Assembly: GCA_903813345.2 (NCBI GenBank)
Contig: CAIIXF020000007.1
Coordinates: 935,730-999,729, forward strand
Length of the DNA stretch: 64,000 nt
Source of the DNA: Owenia fusiformis
Lineage: Eukaryota > Annelida > Polychaeta > Sabellida > Oweniidae
Direction: 5' to 3'
The notes under the pieces are model-generated. The model made no database searches. It saw nothing but the letters and a program-made list of their open reading frames with translations, and had not been told where the DNA came from. Of this stretch, positions 12,522 through 25,373 are shown piece after piece (the first letter of the stretch is position 1; each line of letters opens with the position of its first letter). The position numbers and the translations under genes are program-made.

Positions 12522-13037
12522 GGTTATATAATGGTTCTTTCTGTATATCGTGTTTATACTCGAGTGAGTATATGATATATTCGCAAGTGAGCGTAGCGAA
12601 CGAGTGAATATATTATATTCTCACGAGAGTATAAAATTCACGATATACAGAATGAACCATTATATAATCTTATTATGCCACTTTAAGTTCAATTACAGTT
12701 GATTCGAACACAATCATAACAATTAAAAACCATAAAAATATCCCATAGCCAACTCAATAATGCTGATGTTGATCTTGAACCATTTATGACATTGCTTGAT
12801 TCTAGCAAATCATGCCGGAACCATTTATGACGTCACTTGATTCTAATAAATCATGAAAATGTTCATGATTTTTTTATTCATCAGTTCCCAGAATGCACTT
12901 CTACAGTGGTATACGCTGGAGTGTATACGGAGGAGTTGTATACGATGACGATATACCACTCTCCACTGTATATCGTTGTTATAGACCCATGTTATACAAC
13001 TGTAATTGGACTTAGAGTGGTATAATAAGAATTATAT
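12522..13037. repeat. Two adjoining inverted repeats (fold-back elements)
   Basis: Arms at about 12522-12553 and 12638-12669 are inverse copies with one or two mismatches (CTTTCTGTATATCGTG against its complement). A second pair, about 12661-12704 and 13000-13037, contains TTCAATTACAGTTG-like and CTTATTATGCCACT-like strings in inverse orientation. The space between holds many GTATAC/GTATAT palindromes. This fits MITE-like fold-back DNA, but no clear target duplication was found. Confidence 0.65.
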
Positions 13038-13039
13038 AA

Positions 13040-14520
13040 AAGTAACCTTTTTTAATGTTGTATATAAGAATCTCATTAGGATTTTTAGTTCAAAAAATTC
13101 CAGAAAATTATTAATGAATGAGGCTATAAAATAGATTATTGTATTTTTTGTGTGTGATTTAATTTCACCCTATTCCTGATTATGGTTTTATCGCGAAAAA
13201 TAATTAAATCCCAGGGGATTTTTTAAAGGACATGTCTCGGTTTGGAGAACAGTTTCCTGGGCTAATAATTTTTTTATGAAAAAATATAGAAATATCACCC
13301 AAATTAAATTATGAATATTCAAAAGAAAACATTTAAATCTACAAGATGTAAAAATACCGAAATTGTCCGAAGCAGGTGTAACATGCAGTACACCGATCCA
13401 ATAAAAAACAAGTCTCGATTTGGAGAAAGAAGTTCATCAGTGTACTGCACTTATAATTTTTTTATGAAAAATATAGAAATATCACCCAAATTAAATTATG
13501 GATGTTCAAAAGAGGACATTAGGACATTAGGAAAATGTAAAATGTTGGTCCAGTGTTTGTGGGCGATAAAAGGGATACAAGCAACAATATTTCTTGCATC
13601 ACGGTGCGGTACTCAAGCAAGCTGTGTGCCTACTTAACCATAAATTGATCTAGCAATTAGCAGAAATGGAAAATACTTTGCTCAGTTCTCATGTAAAATA
13701 CAAAATATTCCGATTTAAATCAGAAGATCACAAGATAAAATAGAAAAAAAATATTAGTTAAAGAGAGTTAAGGAAAACACAGAATGAAATCCTGCGCCTA
13801 TTCTAGCCATAAATCACAAACTGTGTGCATCACTAAAAGTCAATGGTAAATTTCATATCCCCCATTTTGTTGAATCCTTTGATTTGATTGGTTACCTTAA
13901 AAACAATATGGCTGACAAGGAAGTATAAAAATAATATAAAATTGATTAATCTTAAAAATGTGATTTATCTGTACAGCTCCTTTAATTCAAATGCCGAATA
14001 TATCAGGCAAAAGTGTAGCAAAGCAAGAAGTTAAGACATGATTGCGATAAATAACCCCTCCTATTTTCATGTTAAAAATGTGGGGTGACACCGTAATTGA
14101 AACAAAGGTTATTTCTTCCGGTGCACATCGCACTGACCAATCAATTGATCCTAATCAATGGATCAGAGCGTAATCTGGCAGAGAATCGTCAATTGAAATT
14201 TTCCACGCCAATTCTAGCTATAATTCATTCTATTCTACAATAAATACTGCATATGTATGATAAAAGATATTATAACATACCTATGATGATGTATAGTGCA
14301 AAGTGTACACAAGACAGCGGGCCAATATAAGTTTTGAAAAGCCCGCGCCCGCTAACTTTCTGATTGGTCAAGGCACTGACGTCATAACCAATCAATCGAA
14401 GATAAAACTGCGCGAGCAATTTCTCTAAACTCATTTCAATCATTTTCAAACCATTTGTTTGTCAATTCTATAAGAAAATGGTGCTCTCTGACCAGTCTAC
14501 ATCATCATAGATATGTTATA
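13040..14520. other. Gene-free spacer with a direct repeat
   Basis: About 13230-13325 and 13408-13510 are direct copies, both with TCTCG.TTTGGAGAA and ATAGAAATATCACCCAAATT. The 108-residue open frame here reads through these repeats and resembles nothing I know. Otherwise I see nothing. Confidence 0.5.
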
Positions 14521-14524
14521 AATC

Positions 14525-14640
14525 GTTTATGTCACTATCGTGGCACATATGCCCTCGGTTCTCAGAGATCAATGTCCCTCCCAAGGTCGGGCCATATATC
14601 ACTGAGACCTCGGGCATATATGCCACGATAGTGACATAAC
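14525..14640. repeat. 116-bp near-perfect palindrome
   Basis: The left arm (TTATGTCACTATCGTGGCAC...) and the right arm (its inverse, ending GCCACGATAGTGACATAA) meet near position 14582 at CCAAGG. About 58 bp pair on each side with a few mismatches, so the single strand would fold into one long hairpin. Probably a fold-back MITE. Confidence 0.8.
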
Positions 14641-16055
14641 CTCTAAATATCAGATGTAAGTAAAAGGTGTATTTCAAAATATAAGACCGACATTTATGTT
14701 TGGAATTATGACATTTGAGATCAAAAAATGCAAATTACTTTGAGGTTAATTTTCCATTGAATTTTGGTAGTGTGCATACTTTTCAAACTGTATGCCTATC
14801 ATTGGACTTGGATGGGAGTTGGACAACTTGGATTCAGACCAAACCCATTAACGGATGTCGGCAAGGGCAGATTCAGATCTATAGGTAGTGACAAAACTGC
14901 AAGCAACATGTACTATTGATCAACTAATCTATTCCTTACGATCATCTCGACCACAATATCTCCCAAAAGATCCGCAATATGTTGTAAAATGGTGACGTTT
15001 GTAATTTACGTAAATCTAACACACTAGTTAAAGATAATCCAATTTATCCATTCTTTATATGAGATCTATATCGTACCTAGATTAGACGACAATATTCCTA
15101 AATTTTGAAATTGACAATGAATTCACACAGAGACATGTAGCACTATGATATGAGATGAGCACTATGATAGGCCCTATAGTATAATAATAAGGGTAATAAC
15201 ACTTCACTACTTCCGGGTTCTGTAAATGAAAAAAAAACAAAAAAACTGTTGTTCAGAATTCCACAATAAGGGTCTCATTTTTAAGAAAAATTATTTAGCG
15301 GCAACATACATGTCATTATATAACTTGTAGACACGCTGCAAATATGATTTTTTCGTCTTATCTGTTACCTTAGCATCAGACCATGAAGTCCTCGACAGAC
15401 ATATTTTTCATAGTTTACCTTATCAATCGATTTCTCCCTCAATGTTTCGTCGATTGATCTCTGGTTTGATCCAGTTGTAATACACACATACGCAATAGTA
15501 TACGCTGTTCCAATTTTACTATTATTGTTCAAAAATGTGTAAAAGCATACTAATTTTAAAAATACGACTGTTGAACGATCTGCCGCGATCTTGAAATAAT
15601 GACGGAGTAAACTTGACCCGTCTGACCTTTCACATTTCATTTTTAAAACGGCAAAATAACATATTTTTACAGGCTGAACAGCATAAGCGCAGCATCCCTA
15701 CAAATCTCTAGTGGGTAAAGGATTCTACGAGTAAAGGACAAGTTAATTGGCGAAAGATTTGGGGAGAAATCGCTATAAAGGTGAGTTTTGGTTGGACAGC
15801 ACCTAACGGTCTTAGCATGGGTATCAGAAAGTAAAGAAACTTTTTTATTTAAATTTATCTAAATGTTAGGCAGTGACATTTATCTTACAGAAGAAAGATT
15901 TTTTTTCAAAATGAGACCCTAATTATAAAATTCTGACCAATAATTCATATATTTTTTTTACTTCCAGTTTTCGAAATTTGTCGGCGTTATAATACTTCTC
16001 TATATAAAGCATATCAGTCTCCCATATCAGGCAGCCCCATATCAGTCATCATAAA
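14641..16055. other. Gene-free spacer with a decayed inverted-repeat element
   Basis: AGGGTCTCATTTT near 15268-15285 is matched in inverse near 15907-15935, with neighbouring AGAATT. A decayed element of about 680 bp may lie between them. No target duplication is clear. The 91-residue minus-strand frame at 15365-15640 lies inside it and looks like chance. Confidence 0.35.
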
Positions 16056-16063
16056 CGTGCTAC

Positions 16064-16623
16064 TTACTCCCGTCGAGAGCTACTTAGATTTTGAAAGTAT
16101 AGCTCTCTATCGCTAGAATCAACAGCTTAAGAATCCTGACTTCAAAGAAAATTTCAGGGAATTCAGCTGACTCATGTTGCACATTATATACCTGAAAATG
16201 TATCCTACATCGCCATCTTTCATTCAGCTCAACTATAGAACGTCTCACTGCCCTATGTATCGATCAGGACTTCATTTTATTGGTCCTGTCAAAAGTTTTG
16301 GCCAGGTATATTCAATATGGCGGCTTGACGTTTCCCAAGTTGCGCATGCGTCGATAGTATTTCCGTTTAACCGCCATATTGGAAATGGGTATCGAACAAA
16401 AAACGATTAGAACTCCTGATCGCCATAGAAGCACATCCGCGATCCTACATGCACGGGGAAAGTAGACACATATGAGCCCATATGTAGGCTACAGTTTGAG
16501 ACAAACAGCAAGCCGTTGACTGGCGCTGATCAAATTAAGATGTCACAATTCTTCAGCTGGGAGATCCTCACGATGGAGAGCTATACTTTCAAAATCTAAC
16601 ATGGTAGCTCTCGACGTGAGTAA
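16064..16623. mobile_element. 560-bp non-autonomous DNA element with 8-bp target duplication
   Basis: The ends are inverse copies: TTACTCCCGTCGAGAGCTAC at the left and GTAGCTCTCGACGTGAGTAA at the right. Further inside, the arms share AGATTTTGAAAGTATAGCTC and its inverse. CGTGCTAC occurs immediately outside both ends (16056-16063 and 16624-16631). An 8-bp duplication fits hAT or P superfamilies. There is no transposase. It lies about 390 bp upstream of the LRRC46 start codon, so it could sit in or beside that promoter. Confidence 0.85.
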
Positions 16624-17008
16624 CGTGCTACAAGATCCTGTGTGAAATCAGAAGAAATGAATTGAAAAAATTGATAAAAATCATTCTATCATTTCTGCTC
16701 ACATTTTACATTCAACCACAATATAAACTTACCTATGTAATCTAGTATATATAGAATTACAACTTAACAGCATATTACTGGATACAACTCTACCCTATGA
16801 CTGATATTTGAGAAAATGTAGACAATTTACGAAATTTGTTTTCAACCGGAAGTGTAAAAACAATGGAGAAATTCCGAGATTTCAAACGAGAAATGCGCCA
16901 TTTTCAAAGTTTACATTGGTGATAATTTTTATTTAGACTATATTATTGCATTTTGAGACGTATTGAATGTTTTTAGCTCTATTTGAAAATACATAATAAA
17001 TTTAAAAT
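16624..17008 (+). promoter_or_regulatory. LRRC46 upstream region
   Basis: The proximal promoter and 5' untranslated region of LRRC46 are expected here. No TATA or initiator motif stands out. AATAAA-like strings directly before the start codon reflect the AT-rich leader. Confidence 0.3.
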
Positions 17009-20000
17009 ATGGAGGATTCAGAAGATTCTTTTGTGATTACAGGTAAGCAAAACTATTCATCAAAAATCAAAACAAATAAAATTTCTTGAAAAATAAAATA
17101 AAATTTAAAAATAGCTCTAGATCTAGCTCTACAATTTCGAGTTTGGAACACAGGAACCTGTATCACGAGCTTCTATTCTTTCCCAGGAGGCCACCAATCG
17201 ATGTCAGGTGTTGATGCAAGTTCAAGTTTGGAACAAAAAGAATGACATGGATTTGCTGAAGTGAGGATTTCCCATGTTAAAAATAAGAGAATTTTCAAGA
17301 GGTCATACATCAGTGGATGAGAGTATACAATATGTAAAATATACAAATTTTAAGGGATATGTATCTAGACAATATTTGAGACTATATGGCTTTCAAAACA
17401 CCATGGTTTGGATATGGTGATAGAAAATCCACCTGTCATTTATTTTGTTCCAAACGCTAGGCTATGCATAGATCTATAATTTCGGCATCACCGAGGACTA
17501 GATTGGGTAGAACTAGAACAGTGACGGCTCTTGCCATAAATCAGTGTTCATATATCGATATCCTTGTAACAATAACATGGTCATGAATGTGTTGAGTGGT
17601 CCATTATAACGGTGCTATCATGTCCCAAACTATTTCAGAGCCTAAAGCATCCAGGATTTCACTGCACATGATTGGTCAACGGCATTTACCACCAGGTTCA
17701 AAACAATGGCCTTATGAGCAAATGTAAGTATATGTACACACATATCATTATCCACAAGGCAATGAGCTCCCTAGCATTAGAGCAACCATGCACTGCATAA
17801 TGTACCATTGAAAATATGTAGTCTTGCTTCAAGTCCTTTTGATCCCCCAATACATGCCTCACTTCTACACAGGTAAAACAGATTAGATGTGGGGGGCAAT
17901 CCAATAGGATTGGTGCAAGACTAAAAATCTGAAATTCACATGCTGTGCTGTTAAAAATCTGTTTGCACCCTACCAAAAGTGTGAAATAGTAATATTTAAA
18001 AAAGTGAGATGATATAAATGATTGATATCTGATGGCATGATATAGTTGATACATTAACTATGGCCTTTGAATATGAAGTATAATATAGTGAGCTAGATTT
18101 TGTATCCTAATTTCAAATGTCATCAAGTGAAAAAAAAATTCTGATTTAACCCCTCTCTTACTTTCATATTTAATCAAATTGTAACAAATTAATATATTTT
18201 GTATTTTAGTGTTGAAGAGCTTAACAAGATCACCCACCTAAGGCTAGACAGGGAACATATAGCTGAGATTGATGGGCTAGAACTACTGGGGAAGTCAATC
18301 ACAAATGTATATTTACAACAGGTATTTTCTAAAGTTTATTAGATAAATACTGTAAATATATAACCAATGTGTTGACACTAAAGATTTGACATTTTCGTCA
18401 TAAACGGATATTGAGTTCTTACTTAATTAAGATAATGGGCAAAAAGCTCCATGCGATGTTAAATAGCATAATAGACTATGATTGAAATGATGCAAGCTCA
18501 TTAAAAAACAATGAGAGGTTACATTACTTACATTGATATTTTATTAGCTGATGAAAATAACTGACATGACATGAATAATATATAAAAGCAGGAAACATTT
18601 GAATTATAGTATACAGAGTGGTCCAAAAAAGTGAACCCTTGGAACAAGCTATTTCTCAGTTATTACTTGCATTAATGATTGATCATAAACCAGGTCAAAA
18701 TAAATTGTTCATTGAGAATTTAAGAGTTCACTTGATTTAAATTCCTGATACAGTTGTACATATTGTAGCATACGTATAAAACTATTCATACTTTCAGAAC
18801 CAGATAAAGGTGATTGAGAACCTGGAATGTTTGGAAAATCTCAGCTTTCTGACACTTGCGAATAACAAGATACAAAAGATAGAAAATCTGACTCGGCTTC
18901 CTAAATTAGCATTTCTTGACCTGTCTGAGAACAACATTACAGATTTTGACATAGGTGAGGAATTCTATTCATAAGTGCTATAGATAGAAAAGTGACAGTT
19001 CCCAGTTCCATCTTTAGTGAAAAATACAAATCACAATTAAAGGGAAACAAAACAAATGTGAAATCATATGAGCAAGAAAGTTGCAAGATGTGATAAAGTA
19101 ACAACAATGTATGAAGATTATGTAGGCACTCATCTATGTTATAAAGTGATCTTGTCAAAACTTAATATTCCATTTTTAATATATATACATGTACATGTAC
19201 TTCATATAACAATAATACAGATGGAGTAGAAAGAACTGATGCCAACTACATAAAGATATTTGTACTATTTAGTTTATCCTTACACTCACATGTATAGAAA
19301 ATTGAATTCTCTTTGGTCTATCTAAAGATTTGTTGTTTGATTTTTACTTCCAGATGAATTACCACAAACTCTAGTCATCCTAAACTTAAAAGGAAACCCC
19401 TGTATTAAAGTTCCAGATTATAGGTACTGTGTAAAGTATTTTTTGAACCAAAAATACAGTTAGTGAAATAATTTGATTTTAAATTGCAAACAGATGAAAA
19501 TAAACAATTTATTATATAATGGAGGGACTACAACTGGAAGAAAACAAATACAATCATAATCATTATTCTCCAGCATCTTTAGACATTTTAAATATTAACA
19601 TGTTATATATGTGATTTATGAAATGTTTCTTTCAGAGGAAGAATCATTCAAGACCTGCCAAAGTTGAGACAACTTGATGGGGTTGATATAACAAAACAAG
19701 ATCGTAGAGATGTTGGCTACAGTGTGTCCAGTAGCAGCGAGGATGAGGAAAGCGAGGAAGAGGAAGAAGAAAATAACAGAATGTCACAATGTAAGTTTTA
19801 TTATAGTCTTGCATCAAGCCTCTGTGTTTTAACCTCCCCATTTCTTCTGATACACTGGTTGAAGAAACAGTAGGGGGAGGGGGGGGGGCAGACTGATTTG
19901 AGATTCATGGTGATCTTGTATGAAAATGAAACAATGAATGTATACAAACCCAGAAAAGCAGGTGCTTCAGGGACCAGGTTTCATCTTGGTATAACTGTCT

Positions 20001-21284
20001 TCATATGGACTATAATGCACAACTTTGTGACAATATATCATTAGAATTAGGTTTTATCTTGGAATAACTGTCTTCATATGGGCTATATAATGCACAACTT
20101 ATGACAATATATCATTAGAATTAGGTTTTATCTTGGTATAACTGTCTTCATATTGGCTATATAATGCACAACTTTATGACAATATATCATTAGAATTAGG
20201 TTTTATCTTGGAATAACTGTCTTCATATGGGCTATATAATGCACAACTTTATGACAATATATCATTAGAATTAGGTTTTATCTTGGTATAACTGTCTTCA
20301 TATTGGCTATATAATGCACAACTTTATGACAATATATCATTAGAATTATGTTTTAACTTGATATAACTGTCTTCATATGGGCTATATAATGCACAGCTTT
20401 ATGACAATATATCATTAGAATTAGGTTTTATCTTGGTATAACTGTCTTCATATGGGCTATATAATGCACAACTTTATGACAATATCTCATTAGAATTAGG
20501 TTTTATCTAGGTATAACTGTCTTCATATTGGCTATATAATGCACAACTTTATGACAATATATCATTAGAATTAGGTTTTATCTTGGTATAACTGTCTTCA
20601 TATGGGCTATATAATGCACAACTTTGTGACAATATATCATTAGAATTAGGTTTTATCTTGGTATAACTGTCTTCATATGGGCTATATAATGCACAACTTT
20701 ATGACATATATCATTTGAATTAGGTTTCGTCTTGGTATAACTGTCTTAATATGGGCTATTTAATGCACAACTTTACGACAATATCTCATTACAATCATGA
20801 AAATGAACAGCAATTAATATTATGATTAAGAGTATTAAGTTTTGACGCTAGGAAGTGTTGTATTGATCTCACTCATCAATCTCTTTTCATCTTAATGTTG
20901 TTATATTCTCTTCTCCACTTTTTTGTGGATGATGTTTGGCAGTTGAGCTTTGTCATTTGGAGGTTGGTGTTTGGCATCCTGTAACAAATGACATGTTTTG
21001 ACATTTCACTTTCTTGTTTATTCTAAGTATTCCAGTTCAATTCTGATGTAAACAAAATAATTGCATGTCAAAATTTGCTTTCAGTGGGTGGTACATTTGA
21101 AGGAGCGACTTGTGATATGCTGATACGTTCACAACAGAGACTTGAAGACAACTTAAAACAGCATCAAAAACGTCGTACAATTGTTGATAATCTTCGTCTT
21201 GATATGAAACTACCCCCAAGTAGAAACTCTCGCTCAAATACAGCAAGGAGTTCTGTGACGCCAAGCAGTGGTGATGCAGGATAG
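17009..21284 (+). CDS. LRRC46: LRRC46, leucine-rich repeat protein 46 (seven exons)
   Basis: Exons: 17009-17042, 17639-17723, 18210-18321, 18798-18954, 19354-19423, 19636-19790 and 21085-21284 (stop TAG). They join in phase to 270 residues. After a short N-terminus, four to five leucine-rich repeats follow (about residues 42-150), with units such as LENLSFLTLANNKIQKIENL and LPKLAFLDLSENNI. Then come a cap segment (LPKLRQLDGVDI), an acidic run (SSSSEDEESEEEEEENN, about 183-199) and a charged tail containing RRTIVDNLRLDMKLP. Exon order and the VRLDRE-like start of the repeats (THLRLDREHI) match vertebrate LRRC46, which is linked to cilia and the sperm flagellum in mouse. Exon 2 is called from phase, splice sites and alignment to the family N-terminus. 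The last intron holds a minisatellite. Confidence 0.85.
18479..18610 (+). repeat. About 130-bp interspersed repeat, copy 2, in LRRC46 intron 3
   Basis: Nearly identical to 10007-10138. It is followed directly by ATACAGAGTGGTCCAAAAAA, which resembles the start of a mariner-type end, but I found no matching right end. Confidence 0.75.
19977..20795 (+). repeat. 75-bp minisatellite, about 11 units, in the last LRRC46 intron
   Basis: Units start near 19977, 20050, 20124, 20199 and then about every 75 bp. Each reads roughly GGTTTTATCTTGGTATAACT then GTCTTCATATGGGC, TATATAATGCACAACTTTATG and ACAATATATCATTAGAATTA. Units 2-5 alternate between two variants (TTGGAATAAC with ATGGGC, TTGGTATAAC with ATTGGC), so the array has grown partly as 150-bp dimers. 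The last unit is the most diverged. Confidence 0.95.
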
Positions 21285-22961
21285 TGCTTGAGGATCACAT
21301 CGTCAATGTATGATAGTGATAATCTCAAACTAAAGGAGAGATGCAAGTGGTTATTGTACAAAGTTGTTAGGGATAATATATTTTGAAAGCTGAGGTTTGA
21401 ATCATAAAAATTTGAATTGACAAGCCAGAAATTTGAGGATTCAGGAAAAAACTGGATTGACTGTGTTCAACACACCTAAGTCATATGTTTGCATTTGCTG
21501 CAAGATGGACAGTGGACATGCATTATTTACTGTGTAGTTCATGGACTACTATTTTACGTGCTAATTTTTATTGTCTCATTTCTTGAAAGGATAGTTTTTT
21601 AACTTGCTTCATGGCACAAATATATCTATCCATCCAGTGATTACTAGTATGTTATTTTTTGAAGAAACATTCCATTTTTGCTTTTCTTTTCTTTAACCTC
21701 TTGAATACCCAGAGTGATGGATATATCCGTCACAAATGAAATAAGACTGGTGCCCAGAGGGACGAGAAAATCCGTCACAAAATTTTTCACAAAAATTGCT
21801 CTCATTTGAACAATTTTCATCCAATTTACACAAAAATTGTTTTAAAACGTGTAGAAATGATCTCTGCCGTCCAATTTTACTAAGCTGAGCATCTAAAGTT
21901 GTATAGGTATGTAATAAAATGTCAAAAGGTGGCAAAAAATGAAAAATTCTCTGGTTTCATGCCAATTTTAGAATCTGGGAGGTTAAAGATGGCAGTTAAT
22001 AAATACTGTAGCTTGATTTTGAATATTTATTTATATTTATTAAATGTTTTTTGTTATACATCGATGGTTGAGCTATCATGCCCTCAAGAGATCTTGCATA
22101 TTTGTGCCAGATGCATGTAATAAATCATTAAAAATGAAAGGCTGGTTTGTGTCACTCACAAATCATATGTCAGACTGATGTACACTACAATAAGCAAGAT
22201 TTACTTGATCTCATCATTTTTACATTGATTTCAATAGATATTCACAGAATTTATGTTAATATGTTTATGTTAAATGTAAATATAGTACATGTGTTTTTAA
22301 GATGTATGAATAGTCTTATTTAATAATTATATAACATCTTTCTTTACAATAATATTGAATTCTAATTTTGAAGTTTATTGAAATTTTCATTGAACAGGGT
22401 CTCTCCGATCTGTTGTACTTAACATCACCATATAGGTAGTATGTTCTACCTCATTTCATCAAAGAGATGGATGACTGAGCAAATGATGAAATAGTCAGCC
22501 AAGCATGAAGTTCGCCAATAAGAGATAACAGAAACAAAAAGTATGAGGCATTCTCAGTCTGTAGCCTTGATCGATGATGGTCTATCTTTCTAATGTCAGG
22601 TTGCATATTCTACATGTTTACTGTATATCTATTGTTACGTAAGTTATTGCAAATGACCGGTCATGTTATTATTGGATATGAGTATTTTTATTCCTATATA
22701 TATATTTTTTTAAATGTCAGTCCTTTTGGTAAATCTAGTCCAAAAGTATCTGGAAATTGTCATTAGATAGAAGTTTGCAATGAATTCTTATACTGTTCCT
22801 TCAATAAACTAATCGTTCACCATTATTGTTATGTTGCTTTCTCTTTCAAAAAGTATTATTTCCATTTTGACTTTTCGTGCTTATTCAACATACAGTGAAA
22901 CCTGTACGGTATGTGTATAATTTTTTGGTCTTAAATTATCTCCCTTCTCCCATGGTCTCAA
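21285..22961 (+). other. LRRC46 3' untranslated region and flank
   Basis: Polyadenylation hexamers AATAAA occur at 22119-22124 and 22803-22808, giving possible 3' ends about 0.85 or 1.5 kb after the stop. No second coding frame of interest is seen. Confidence 0.4.
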
Positions 22962-23051
22962 ATATTAAGAACACCTATTAATATTAAGAACACCTATCAA
23001 TATTAAGAACACCTATTAATATTAAGAACACCTATTAATATTAAGAACACT
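22962..23051. repeat. 19-bp tandem repeat, about 4.7 copies
   Basis: The unit ATATTAAGAACACCTATTA repeats exactly every 19 bp with a single base change in the second copy. Confidence 0.95.
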
Positions 23052-24960
23052 TTTGGCCCGTCCCAGTGTATGGTGTTTGGCTTTGACAGGTTTTAATCTT
23101 CATGAATATATAAAATGAAACTTTCTGGCTTTGCCAGACAATTAGAACAAATACTTCATGTCAGAATGCATCTTCCGAACACAGGTAGTGGATGATGTCT
23201 GGAACCCTGCGTTCGGAAGATGGTCTAATTCTACCTCTTTTAACTAGGTTTTGTATTTTGCAGACTCTTCATATGTGAGATGTTTCCGATGTATTGAATC
23301 AATGTGTCAATTAAGATGATTCACTGGAGTTATATCTGTAAGCCTAATAAGCCCAAACCGGCAATATAAAGCAATTAGTCTAATGCCTTTTATCTCTCTG
23401 TTCAGTAACAATACAATAAGACAATATACCTCTCTGTGAGCCCACACAAAGTACAATTATCACCACAACTTGGGTATAGAATATCACTGCAACTACAGTA
23501 TAATGAAACGATCACAATTTTATTTCAATTATAAAGAATAATGAAACATTGGCTCTTCTGTCAGCTTCGTTGATGACATCATTTTCAACAATTGTTGCCA
23601 TGGAGACATTTCATGGACAAGTCATATTCTACTTTCCCCAATGTAATTGCATGGGTAAGTCATATTTTCTTGATAGATAGAAGCATGAAATTCAGCCAGG
23701 CATTCTAAATCGTATGGATATGTCAGAAAATCATGACACTTCAATTGAAATGAAGATAAACCGTGGGGATAACAAAATTACTTGGTTGAAATGATTTGTA
23801 GAGGAAAGCCAATTGCTGATAATTGTTATCGATAAATAGTAGACTAATCATATCAGACATTTTCCTGGAGATATATTACACAGAGAAAAAGAGAGTGTAC
23901 CCCCCCCCCCAGATTACTATTTTGAAGGAGTATTTTCTGATACAAATCCTCCTCACAGACAATACAAAATATTTTTTCCAATTAAAGTGTCATATTTATA
24001 TTGGGCATGCTGAATAATGTAAAGCACTTACTTGCCACTTTGACTTTTTTGATAAAACAGTGTAATATTTATCACTATGTGCCTTTTTATTACTGGTTTT
24101 AACAGCATTTACACATGCCAAATATCCAGGAGTGGGATATGCATTATCTATCGGTCATAACACAACTTATATCAAGATAAAGTATCGGATTACTTGTCCT
24201 CACAATTGGAACATCATATGCAAGATGCAAAGAATGCATTGAATTTGTATTACTCGTAATTTATAGAAGTGGTCTGACAGCGGCTGATGATAATGTGGCC
24301 TTTATCTGTTTGTCATCATTATGTAGAACATCGTCTTATTTTTTAATTTTAGGCCAAATTTTGAAGAAAATGGGCCTCAAAATTTCAAAATTCGGGCCCA
24401 CTTTTTGGTTTTAGGGACCCAAAAGTTTTTTTCTCAGACCAGAAATTTGGCACCCCCTTGTTGGTTCCCAGATCCGCCCCTGAACATTGACTTCTAACTG
24501 TGTGAATCGTGTGATCTTACATCTATGACATCCATGGTGACCTACTTCTTTTCTGGTGACACTGCAATTTTGATTGACCTTGTTACTTCAATGCTTTCGA
24601 CAATGATAACCATTAACCCAACTCTCTTTGGATATATTATTACGAACAGTAATCAATCTCAATTAAACATAACAGATTTGTCCAGGTTCTGATAAATGCA
24701 TTCCCAATTGGTCTTTACCTAATTAAATCATGAAAAAACTAGTTCACAAACAAGTTTATCTCACTGGGGACAATGCCATTGTAACAGAATTCGATATTTC
24801 CTGGCATAAATATCTAGGTTCCAATGTGAATGTTAAAAGTATTATGATTTGTCGGAGATGTTTATTACTTTTTATTTTGATATCGTGGAGTTGGTATGAA
24901 ATTGCTTTGCCAATAGACGACACATTTTACATACAGTTTAAGTATTATTTTTAGTGTATT
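23052..24960. other. Gene-free spacer downstream of LRRC46
   Basis: No gene recognised. An imperfect hairpin with CTTCCGAAC and GTTCGGAAG lies at about 23171-23220. Around 24360-24482 a decayed repeat with CCAAATTTTGAAGAAAATGG-type strings ends in CAGATCCGCCCCTG, a common transposon-like end, but its partner end was not found. Confidence 0.4.
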
Positions 24961-24969
24961 GCATTGCAA

Positions 24970-25373
24970 AAAAGGTTGCAAACATTTTTAACCATCCGGT
25001 CTTATATATTTGACTTTGTCCATAAGCTCCCCTGTTTTCTATGTCAATTTAAAGCTCGTCTATTTTTTCAATTGAATAATGCAAGGAACTAATTTATCTT
25101 CCATATGATATTTTCCAGACACTTTTGACAAGAACACCCAAGTGTAAAAAGAATCGTTGATCGAACTGATACCAGAAATTACTTTAATATTCTTCTCTTT
25201 AGAACTGGATTACCCCAGGGAGCAGACTATGTTCAAGATAATTTAAAGATTACTTATATTGCTTTTTACCATTTTCTTCAACGATGATTCAGGTTTTATT
25301 TTATTTCTGTGTCACGGGTTTAGAACTACATTTCTTCTTGAAAGCCCATGAGAGTTCTAATGTATTGCAGTTA
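24970..25373. repeat. Left fragment of duplicated block copy 1
   Basis: This aligns by eye with 56120-56360: shared strings include TTTTTCAATTGA.TAAT, TTTATCTTC, TTTGACA.GAACACCCA and TCT.CTTTAGAACT. It is the same block that continues at about 45.9-53.3 kb, cut here by the 20.6-kb insertion. Confidence 0.65.

Noticed and set aside
15365-15640. 91-residue minus-strand open frame
   Set aside because: It lies inside a decayed inverted-repeat element, has no recognisable similarity and lacks splice context.
24466-24482. CAGATCCGCCCCTG considered as a transposon right end
   Set aside because: It looks like a common end sequence, but no inverse partner or target duplication was found nearby.
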